Positions 7,255-13,100 of a DNA stretch of 13,100 nt are shown piece after piece. Under the pieces are notes generated by a model that did no database searches, was not told where the DNA came from, and saw only the letters and a list, made by a program, of their open reading frames with translations. A program made the translations under genes and the position numbers. The stretch is from Crocinitomicaceae bacterium (lineage in GTDB: Bacteria > Bacteroidota > Bacteroidia > Flavobacteriales_D > Crocinitomicaceae), in NCBI GenBank assembly GCA_027084145.1, contig JALWLM010000340.1:1-13100 (forward strand), given 5' to 3'. Position 1 is the first letter of the stretch, and each line of letters opens with the position of its first letter.

Positions 7255-8248
7255 TGCTTTCTTTTATTTTTTCTTTGAGAAAATCAATCACATCAATCTC
7301 CATAGGGTCAACTTCATTTTTTCCGGAAAGATATAATGATGCCCAATCAACCACATGGATTAAATAAATGAACTGTTCTATAATAGAAACTCCTTTTGCT
7401 TCTATCTTCATTACAAATGGTGTTTTTTTAGAAATCAAAGAAGATGTGATTCCCATCCTCTTTTGATTTTTCTTGTTTTTTAGGTCACCTATTAATTCAA
7501 AAAACACTACGGCAAAACGCTCATCTCCTCCTCCCCATCCGACAAGTTCATTGTGATTCATTTCCGGAATCACATGGTGCCAACATAACACTTTACTGTT
7601 CTCATTGAATTGCTGCCGTGCTCTTATCAATACCGGCTCCATGATTGCCTCCCCATATAACACAGGTACTTTTCTATAAAGGAATAACGCTAAATCCTGT
7701 GCTTTTTCTTGAATGTTTAATTTTTCTTTTTCAATTAATGTTTTTGCTGAAAGAAAATCATTTTTTCTTTCTTCTGAAATCCACTTATTTTTTATAAAAA
7801 TACCGAATAATTGAATTAAAGAAAAAGCTAAAGCTGTCCTTGGCGGTTGTCCTCCGGGAATAAGAATTATATCACATTCGTTATCCCGACAAAATTCTTG
7901 TAACTTTCCTCCGGAACTAATACCGATAATCTTAGCTCCCTTTTCTTTTGCCTTTTCAACACATGATAGTGTTTCTTCCGTATTTCCCGAATAAGAAGAA
8001 GCTATAACAAGTGTATTTTCATCTACATAAGATGGGATATTATAATGATGTACTGTTTCTATTGGGATTTCAACTTCCTTCTCTGCTATTTTTTTAAAAA
8101 TTCGACCTCCTATTCCTGACCCTCCCATTCCACAAATTACAACATTTCGGATATTATCATATGCTCTTATGGAAGCTTCATTGGATATTTTTATTCCTTC
8201 TTCTATATTCTTAGAAAAATTATCTATCAATAATTTCATTTCACTCAT
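7247..8248 (-). CDS. Bifunctional phosphoglucose/phosphomannose isomerase (SIS-domain)
   Basis: A 333-residue SIS-domain isomerase interconverting fructose 6-phosphate with glucose 6-phosphate and with mannose 6-phosphate. The first SIS domain shows CGMGGSGIGG (39-48) and the phosphate-binding SSYSGNTEE (84-92). PPRTALAFSL (135-144) follows, then the second domain with RARQQFNENSK (209-219) and the PEMNHNELVGW block (228-238), whose Glu and His residues match the conserved active-site region of the archaeal/bacterial bifunctional family. The end, NEVDPMEIDVIDFLKEKI, is also typical. Length and domain order are complete. It heads the run isomerase-lipB-hydrolase-137-residue protein. The 72-base gap upstream (8249-8320) is where a promoter should be, but I see no clear TAnnTTTG element, only a near match TATTTTTA. 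Confidence 0.93.
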   Translation of the reverse strand: MSEMKLLIDNFSKNIEEGIKISNEASIRAYDNIRNVVICGMGGSGIGGRIFKKIAEKEVEIPIETVHHYNIPSYVDENTLVIASSYSGNTEETLSCVEKAKEKGAKIIGISSGGKLQEFCRDNECDIILIPGGQPPRTALAFSLIQLFGIFIKNKWISEERKNDFLSAKTLIEKEKLNIQEKAQDLALFLYRKVPVLYGEAIMEPVLIRARQQFNENSKVLCWHHVIPEMNHNELVGWGGGDERFAVVFFELIGDLKNKKNQKRMGITSSLISKKTPFVMKIEAKGVSIIEQFIYLIHVVDWASLYLSGKNEVDPMEIDVIDFLKEKIKESNE

Positions 8249-8320
8249 GCCTTAGCTTCTTTATTCCTCGTAAAAATAATTAGAAATGTGAAATAATAAT
8301 GTTTGTCCTTTCATTATTTA

Positions 8321-8713
8321 TCATTCCCTTTCTTCTTGTACCCTATTCAAAAAATCCGAAATAACTCTTCTGTCTTTTTTTGTTGGTTTTCCGGAACCGT
8401 GTACTCTGTAAGTTTTTTGTGCTTCTCGGAACAACTTATATTTTTGTTTTTCTTCCTCCGGTGTAATATCTTTAATGTATTCGTCTACTAATTTTGCTCC
8501 TATTCTCCTGTCTAATAAATTCAGTATTTTGTACCTGAACTTTGCCGTGTGTCGAATGATTGTAACTTCATCTCCTATCTTAACATCTTTAGATGCTTTT
8601 ACTTCCTTATCATTCAACCGAACTTTCCCTTTAGATATCATTTGTGAGGCTATTGATCTTGTTTTGGCCAACCTCACACACCATACAAATTTATCGATTC
8701 GACAAGTTCCCAT
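8321..8713 (-). CDS. S4-domain RNA-binding protein, Hsp15-like
   Basis: A 130-residue protein with an N-terminal S4 RNA-binding domain: RIDKFVWCVRLAKTRSIA (5-22), SKGKVRLND (27-35) and the KIGDEVTI turn (45-52). The C-terminal tail is charged and includes GSGKPTKKDRRVISDF (106-121), as in the heat-shock protein Hsp15 (HslR) family. Escherichia coli Hsp15 binds 50S subunits stalled with peptidyl-tRNA; a ribosome-rescue role here is inferred from similarity. Its ATG (8713) directly follows the TAA of the cyclase gene (8716-8714) with no base between, so the two are very likely co-transcribed. A 7-bp AT-rich hairpin after the stop is too weak to call a terminator. Confidence 0.88.
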   Translation of the reverse strand: MGTCRIDKFVWCVRLAKTRSIASQMISKGKVRLNDKEVKASKDVKIGDEVTIIRHTAKFRYKILNLLDRRIGAKLVDEYIKDITPEEEKQKYKLFREAQKTYRVHGSGKPTKKDRRVISDFLNRVQEERE

Positions 8714-11383
8714 TTAGTATTGATTCCTCTTTAATCGTTCTTCTACTTCCTTTAGATTTTGTTCTTTCTTTTTTGCTCTTGTTCTTATTGCTGTCTTTGT
8801 AAAATATTTATGTGATTTAAGGAATTTTACCTGAATTTCATCCCATTCTCTTTTACTTGATATTTTTCCATGCTCTATCAGTTCTTTACATAATCGACTT
8901 GCTATTTCATGAAAATCATCCCTTCCCAAATAATCTAAATCTGCATCACAAATAATCTCTTCCAGCTTATTCTTGGGATTATGAGGAATTTTAGTCACAT
9001 AAATCAACTCCTTTATTTTATCTACATGCTCCTGCGTATAACCAAACTTAGGAAGTATTTCTTGTGCCATTCTAACCCCTATTTCTTCATTATCTTCATA
9101 TTTCTCAACAAAACCTGCATCATGATATGATGCCGCTGTCTTTAACAAGAAAAGGCCCTCATCGGTAACACCTTCTTCTAATGCAATACGCTCAACAGCA
9201 TTCACAACATCTAAAGTATGCTCCAATCTGTGATAGTGAAGACTCTCTGACAATCGCTCCTTGAGTACACGGTGAATATATCTCTCCGCTTTGTAATAAT
9301 TAATAGAACTATAATGATGAAGCTCTACAATCTTATGAAACTTAGCATTTGGAAACACACCTTTCCCTCCTTTTGAAAGCTCTTTTTTAATTCCAATCAC
9401 CTCATATATATCGACAAGCTTATGATTCTTCGTTTCCGCTTTACCGACATAAACACATTCAAAATAAGGTTCTATGTATTGAAATGTATCCCCTGTTATC
9501 GTCACTTTCCCCGGTTTACCCAACATCTCCATACGTTGAGCAACATTAACCGTTTCTCCCCAAATATCAAACGCCAACCGCTCTCGTCCTATAACCCCGG
9601 CTGTTACTTCTCCCGTATTAATTCCCAGTCTAAGTTCCCAATATTCCCTACCGTTTGCAATTGCATCACTCTGTCTGGTCAGCATATAATCTTGTATCTG
9701 TATTCCTGCCAAACAAGTATCTATCGGATTCGTTTTATTTCTTACAGGTACCCCTCCCGCACACATGTAAGCATCTCCTATTGTTTTTATTTTTTCCAGA
9801 TTATTACGAATAATGATTTCATCAAACTTCCGAAAATAAACATCTAATTTCTTAACTAGTTCCGAAGGAGGTATTCTTCCTGATATTTTTGTGAATCCGA
9901 CAAAATCTGTAAACATCACTGAAACCATACTGTAAGACCTAGCACTAACCCTACCTCTTTTAATCAACTCATTTGCTGTTGATTCAGGAATTACATTTTT
10001 TAATAACTTTTCCGTTTTTTCTTTTTCTTTCTCAAGCTCTTTCTGTTTTTCTTCCAGTCGTCTTTTTTGTTGTTCGATTTTTTTGTTTTTCTTAACAATC
10101 TCTTTTGTTCTTTCTTTAATTTTGACCTCTAGAAGAACTTGCTTTTTCCTTGATTCTTCAGCCCGCTTTTTGAATAAATATTGTATCATCAATAATAACA
10201 ACACTCCTATCCCTGTAATAAAATACCAAGTTGACCAAAAGGGGGATTTAATAATTATTTTCAACTCTGCCGGATAAACACTCCATTCCCCTTCTCCTAT
10301 TCTCGCATACACTTTCAAAACGTATTCTCCACGAGAAAGTGAGGGGAAGTTTATTTCATTTCCTGATCCAATCAGAACCTCCTGTTTTTCTCCATTGTAC
10401 TCAAGTACATACTTAAAGTTAATTAAATCCGGTTTACTGATATCTGTCGGCTGAAATAGTAAAGAAAAACTTCTTTGGCTATAGGGTAATATGATTTGTT
10501 CTGTTTCTGATATTGGTCTTTTCAATATATCATTTCCAAAGACTATTTCCTTACCTTCAACCAATAAGTGGGTAAAAATAACATCTACATTTCTTTTATA
10601 TAATTTTAGATTTTCAGGATAAAAAAAGTTATATCCTGCCACTCCTCCAAAAAACAGCATCCCTTCCCTATTTTTAAAATAGGCTCCAAAATTAAACTCT
10701 CTACTCATCATTCCTTCTGCTTCAGTAAACACACGAACATTTTCGCTTTTTATGTTTAACATACAAAGCCCTCTATTTGTGCTAAACCATATATTTCCTT
10801 TATTATCTGATAAAACGCCATAAACAACATCGTTGGGTAATCCGTTTTTTCTGTTGTAAGTCGTAATTTTATTTTTATCCTCTTCCCATTTTATTAATCC
10901 CGACCCTAGTGTTCCCAACCAAAAAGTTCCTTTTTCGTCTATTAATATGGAGGTTATAAATGTGGGGGTTTTTATTTTATCATTGTATTGATATGGGACA
11001 ATTTTATATTTCCCTTTTTCTTCTTTTAATTGATTTAACCCTCCTGAACTTGTTGCAAACCAAATATTTCCTTTCTGATCTTTATAAACAACCCTGCAAA
11101 CCCCTTTGACAATTGTCTCTTCTTTGTTTTCAAAATAATGCTTAAATAATTCAACCGTTTTTGTTTTATGATTATACAATGCTACACCTGAATTTGTTCC
11201 TATCCAATATTCATCAGGTTTTCCTTTTACAATCTTATAAACTCTATTAAATTCACCCCCTTGGTTTGAAAGTTTTATTTTTTTCAAAGAATAATCTTTA
11301 TTATAAGTAACAAAATGATAAAGACCGTCTGCTTTTCCCAGTAAAAGATTTCCTTTTGATATCGGACAAATCGAGAAAACCAT
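8714..11383 (-). CDS. C-terminal part of sensor adenylate cyclase: propeller blades, Y_Y_Y domain, membrane helix, cyclase, HD phosphohydrolase
   Basis: An 889-codon frame. Residues 1-260 carry six beta-propeller blades of the two-component-regulator type (for example GNIWFATSSGGL, GTFWLGTLGSGL, GNIWFSTNRGL). A Y_Y_Y-like Ig domain follows at about 265-377, one membrane helix at 385-404, and a charged coiled coil at 406-465. The class III cyclase domain (about 480-665) has metal-binding Asp493 (FTDFVGFT) and Asp537 (KTIGDAYM), adenine-selecting Lys533 and Asp606 (FDIWG), and transition-state Asn613 and Arg617 (VNVAQRM). This is the full adenylate, not guanylate, set. Residues 690-850 are an HD domain with His722, His754-Asp755 and an acidic pair in CDADLD (Asp813/Asp815), so it looks metal-competent. 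The tail (860-889) is basic. An ATG at 11383 could start translation, but the product would have no signal peptide to export its blades. The frame continues upstream to a single TAA and then into the preceding gene. Confidence 0.9.
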   Translation of the reverse strand: MVFSICPISKGNLLLGKADGLYHFVTYNKDYSLKKIKLSNQGGEFNRVYKIVKGKPDEYWIGTNSGVALYNHKTKTVELFKHYFENKEETIVKGVCRVVYKDQKGNIWFATSSGGLNQLKEEKGKYKIVPYQYNDKIKTPTFITSILIDEKGTFWLGTLGSGLIKWEEDKNKITTYNRKNGLPNDVVYGVLSDNKGNIWFSTNRGLCMLNIKSENVRVFTEAEGMMSREFNFGAYFKNREGMLFFGGVAGYNFFYPENLKLYKRNVDVIFTHLLVEGKEIVFGNDILKRPISETEQIILPYSQRSFSLLFQPTDISKPDLINFKYVLEYNGEKQEVLIGSGNEINFPSLSRGEYVLKVYARIGEGEWSVYPAELKIIIKSPFWSTWYFITGIGVLLLLMIQYLFKKRAEESRKKQVLLEVKIKERTKEIVKKNKKIEQQKRRLEEKQKELEKEKEKTEKLLKNVIPESTANELIKRGRVSARSYSMVSVMFTDFVGFTKISGRIPPSELVKKLDVYFRKFDEIIIRNNLEKIKTIGDAYMCAGGVPVRNKTNPIDTCLAGIQIQDYMLTRQSDAIANGREYWELRLGINTGEVTAGVIGRERLAFDIWGETVNVAQRMEMLGKPGKVTITGDTFQYIEPYFECVYVGKAETKNHKLVDIYEVIGIKKELSKGGKGVFPNAKFHKIVELHHYSSINYYKAERYIHRVLKERLSESLHYHRLEHTLDVVNAVERIALEEGVTDEGLFLLKTAASYHDAGFVEKYEDNEEIGVRMAQEILPKFGYTQEHVDKIKELIYVTKIPHNPKNKLEEIICDADLDYLGRDDFHEIASRLCKELIEHGKISSKREWDEIQVKFLKSHKYFTKTAIRTRAKKKEQNLKEVEERLKRNQY

Positions 11384-11407
11384 AATATCTTTTCTTAACT
11401 TCTCATC

Positions 11408-11423
11408 TTTTTAAAAAAAAAAA
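11408..11423 (-). other. Single in-frame TAA interrupting the cyclase gene, at a T11-A5 homopolymer junction
   Basis: On the minus strand an 11-T run (11423-11413) is followed by 5 A (11412-11408). The upstream frame reads His-Phe-Phe-Phe and then TAA (11413-11411). Nine sense codons in the same frame follow, then the ATG at 11383. Changing the last T to A would turn TAA into Lys and give one unbroken frame. Gain or loss of one T would not help, because both shifted frames hit a stop within a few codons. Slippage on the T run alone therefore cannot bypass the stop. Confidence 0.95.
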
Positions 11424-12535
11424 TGGATGAACTTTTTACTCTTATCGTCAAGTTTAGATAATGAAAAGTCTTGTCCTATATGTAAATCTCCTGCATCATT
11501 TTCAGCAAAACACCAGACATTTTTTGAAGGAAGCCCTTTATGAGGAATTATACTTGGTCCTACACCATAAAATCCTTTGTTTTTAGGGTCAAAGTTAGAC
11601 AACCCTCCTAATGTTCCTATCCAAAAAGTTCCTGCTTTATCTTTTGTTATTGTTGCTATATTATTACTGACAATAGAATTCTCTTGAAAAGCATCTGCTA
11701 CACAATGTTCTACAACTTCTCCTTCTTTGATAATATAAAGTCCGTTATTCCCTGTTCCAATCACCCATCCTACTTCTTCCTCTATAAACAAATCAGTAAT
11801 ATTCATGTCATTTATTGACAATTCGACAATTTTAGCTTCTTTAATTGGAAATGAGATTTTAAAAACTCCTTCTGAAGTAGCTAAAAAAGTTCCTTCGGGG
11901 AAATTTCTTATATTGTTAATTTTCAACTTATCCGCCTTACTTTTAACTCTTACTTCTTCCCATGTTCCTTTTTTTTGAAAGAAGACACGACCTTCTTTTG
12001 TTGATAGCAATAAATCTTTTCCTTCAACCAAAAGTATATTTGTAATGACTCCTTGATTAAATTTCTCTTTTCGGAAAGATTTATTTTTCTTGTCAAAAGA
12101 ATATAAGTCTCCTTCAGAGGAAACAAGGTAGATATGATCCTCATTCCCTGTAATTGATATAATATTATTTAATCTTGACTTTTGATTTACATAAAAAGTT
12201 TTAAACTCATTTTTATACAAATCATAAAAAACGAGTCCTTTATGTGTCCCAAACCAAAGGTTTCCGTTCTCATCCTTATAAGAACACTGGAAAAAATCAT
12301 TTTTTATTTCCGGTGTAACAAAAGAATTAAATTCATCAAACTTTTGACCATTGAACCGGTTCAACCCATCTTGTGTTCCAATCCACAAAGAATATAAGTC
12401 ATCTTGAACAATCGTTAATACCGCACTTTGCGAAAGCCCGTCACTAATGGTGTAATTTCTAAACTTATAACGGACTTGGGCATTAGAAATAATGCTTAGC
12501 AATAAAAACAAAAAGAACGTTAGCTTTTTCCACAT
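11411..12535 (-). CDS. N-terminal part of sensor adenylate cyclase: signal peptide and eight propeller blades
   Basis: A 374-residue frame. Residues 1-19 form a Sec signal peptide (MWKKL, hydrophobic core, ending SNAQ). The remainder is eight beta-propeller repeats of the kind found on Bacteroidota hybrid sensor kinases: for example LSQSAVLTIVQDDLYSLWIG (34-53), GNLWFGTHKGLVFYD (91-105), AGTFWIGTLGGLSNFD (301-316) and the last, NVWCFAENDAGDLHIG (339-354). In such sensors the propellers are periplasmic and bind a ligand, often a glycan, but the ligand here is unknown. With a blade count of eight the product cannot close as two whole seven-bladed propellers, which argues against it being a natural stand-alone protein. 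The ATG is 5 bases after the ferritin stop. Confidence 0.88.
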   Translation of the reverse strand: MWKKLTFFLFLLLSIISNAQVRYKFRNYTISDGLSQSAVLTIVQDDLYSLWIGTQDGLNRFNGQKFDEFNSFVTPEIKNDFFQCSYKDENGNLWFGTHKGLVFYDLYKNEFKTFYVNQKSRLNNIISITGNEDHIYLVSSEGDLYSFDKKNKSFRKEKFNQGVITNILLVEGKDLLLSTKEGRVFFQKKGTWEEVRVKSKADKLKINNIRNFPEGTFLATSEGVFKISFPIKEAKIVELSINDMNITDLFIEEEVGWVIGTGNNGLYIIKEGEVVEHCVADAFQENSIVSNNIATITKDKAGTFWIGTLGGLSNFDPKNKGFYGVGPSIIPHKGLPSKNVWCFAENDAGDLHIGQDFSLSKLDDKSKKFIHFFF

Positions 12536-12540
12536 AAGTT

Positions 12541-13053
12541 TTATTGTTCCGGCATCTGTTCTTTTTGTGACGCCATTTGCTCCATGTCTCTATCAAATAA
12601 ATAAAGACCACCTTTATCTTCTCCCGTAAGATTAATTCTGTCAAGTATTGTTTTCGCTTGTGCCTCTTCCTCTAATTGTTCGGCGACATACCATTGTAAG
12701 AAGTTTTGTGTGGTATAATCTTTTTCTTCCAAACAAATTTCTACCAGTTTATTGATACTTTCCGTTACTGCTACTTCATGTTCTAATAGTAGCCCAAAAA
12801 CTTGCTTAATCCCATCAAAATCATTCTGTGGAGCATTTATTCCGGGTATTAAAGCTTTTCCTCCTCTCTCATTTACAAAGTGGATTAACTTTAACATGTG
12901 AAATCGTTCCTCATCTGATTGGGCATAAAAAAATGTTGCTGTTCCATTCAATCCTTTTTCTTCCGCCCAAGAAGCAATTGCTAAATAAAAATGAGATGAT
13001 TCCGCCTCTTTCTTTATTTGTTCATTTAATGCTTTTTCTACTCTAGTATTCAC
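12541..13053 (-). CDS. ftnA: Bacterial non-haem ferritin (iron storage)
   Basis: A 170-residue FtnA-type ferritin, which oxidises Fe(II) and stores it as mineral in a 24-subunit cytoplasmic shell. Aligned by eye to the Escherichia coli FtnA pattern, the ferroxidase residues are Glu16 (KKEAESS), Glu49 and His52 (DEERFHM), Glu93, and Gln126 with Glu129 (WYVAEQLEEE). The FLQWYV segment (118-123) and the GGLYLFDRD end (148-156) are also typical. The absence of a Met heme ligand argues only weakly against bacterioferritin; the FtnA-like motifs carry the call. The start codon is GTG (13053-13051), with an in-frame TAA two codons before it, so no longer start exists. The 47 bases upstream within the window are very AT-rich, with a small palindrome (GTTAA-AG-TTAAC, 13083-13094). 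I cannot identify a definite promoter or iron box there, and the region is cut by the window edge. Confidence 0.96.
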   Translation of the reverse strand: MNTRVEKALNEQIKKEAESSHFYLAIASWAEEKGLNGTATFFYAQSDEERFHMLKLIHFVNERGGKALIPGINAPQNDFDGIKQVFGLLLEHEVAVTESINKLVEICLEEKDYTTQNFLQWYVAEQLEEEAQAKTILDRINLTGEDKGGLYLFDRDMEQMASQKEQMPEQ

Positions 13054-13100
13054 TTTGATTTATTTTTATAATTTTAATTCTCGTTAAAGTTAACAATTTT

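Larger units (their letters stand above)
8714..12535 (-). pseudogene. Composite: one ancestral sensor adenylate cyclase gene split by a nonsense codon
   Basis: The two frames together span 1274 codons including both stops, in one continuous frame. The blade count supports a single gene: eight propeller repeats before the stop and six after make 14, the number needed for the two seven-bladed propellers seen in related sensors. The first half supplies the only signal peptide and the second half the only membrane helix and output domains. Reading across the stop, the segment ends one blade (KFIHFFF) and enters the next (IMVFSICPISKGNLLLG) in normal register. Whether the gene is dead, mis-sequenced, or expressed by readthrough or re-initiation cannot be decided from the sequence. 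The rest of both halves shows no further damage. Confidence 0.75.

Noticed and set aside
8295..8318. Possible terminator hairpin between the S4 gene and the isomerase gene (AATAATG / CATTATT, 10-base loop)
   Set aside because: The stem is only 7 bp with a single G-C pair and has no T-run directly after it, so it is likely chance in AT-rich DNA.
9422..9847. A 141-codon plus-strand frame opposite the cyclase domain
   Set aside because: It is antisense to the most conserved part of the cyclase, its translation has no recognisable motif, and it has no plausible start context; a shadow frame.
8714..9900. A defence or CBASS/Pycsar-type nucleotide signalling system built on the cyclase
   Set aside because: The cyclase is a membrane sensor of adenylate type with an HD domain, and no effector gene (nuclease, membrane pore, TIR or similar) or mobile-element context is nearby.
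11408..11423. Transcriptional slippage on the T11 run as a way to join the two cyclase frames
   Set aside because: Both halves are already in the same frame. Adding or removing one T leads to a stop within a few codons, and removing three leaves the TAA in place, so slippage does not fix the break.

Overview
The window looks like chromosomal DNA from a low-GC member of the Bacteroidota, most likely a flavobacterium-like organism. The evidence is a secreted protease with SprB-type repeats and a C-terminal type IX secretion (T9SS) sorting domain, two-component-regulator-type beta-propellers, a Bacteroidota-style Mrp that lacks the usual Cys pair, strongly AT-rich DNA, little sign of Shine-Dalgarno sequences, and one good match to the Bacteroidota -7 promoter element (TAnnTTTG). 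Every gene is on the minus strand, so transcription runs from the right edge to the left. I see no tRNA, rRNA, CRISPR array, insertion sequence or phage gene. No gap between genes exceeds about 80 bases.

Layout in the direction of transcription. (1) Right block, 13053 to 8321: a non-haem ferritin, then after 5 bases a very large membrane sensor/adenylate cyclase gene, then an S4-domain (Hsp15-like) RNA-binding protein whose ATG directly abuts the cyclase stop. (2) Middle block, 8248 to 4934: bifunctional phosphoglucose/phosphomannose isomerase, lipB (octanoyltransferase), a membrane-anchored beta-lactamase-fold serine hydrolase and a small conserved protein of unknown function, all overlapping or nearly so. 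(3) Left block, 4875 to 2950: a lipoprotein, Mrp (Fe-S carrier P-loop ATPase) and an Nfu-type Fe-S protein, overlapping, behind a candidate promoter. (4) Leftmost, 2877 to 79: a 932-residue lysyl-endopeptidase-like protease exported by T9SS, followed by a strong hairpin terminator at 22-55.

The most interesting locus is the cyclase. Two adjacent open frames (374 and 889 codons) lie in the SAME frame and are separated by one TAA and nine sense codons. Together they give a signal peptide, 14 propeller blades (8 before the stop, 6 after; 14 is two seven-bladed propellers), a Y_Y_Y domain, one membrane helix, a coiled coil, a class III adenylate cyclase domain with all six expected catalytic residues, and a C-terminal HD phosphohydrolase domain. 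The stop sits at the junction of an 11-T and a 5-A run, and one base change there would restore a single protein. This is a recent nonsense mutation, a base-call error, or a site of readthrough or re-initiation. The C-terminal half alone would have no signal peptide to export its propeller blades. Two further points deserve attention: the cyclase-HD fusion, which may make and break a nucleotide signal in one chain, and the placement of this sensor directly downstream of ferritin.
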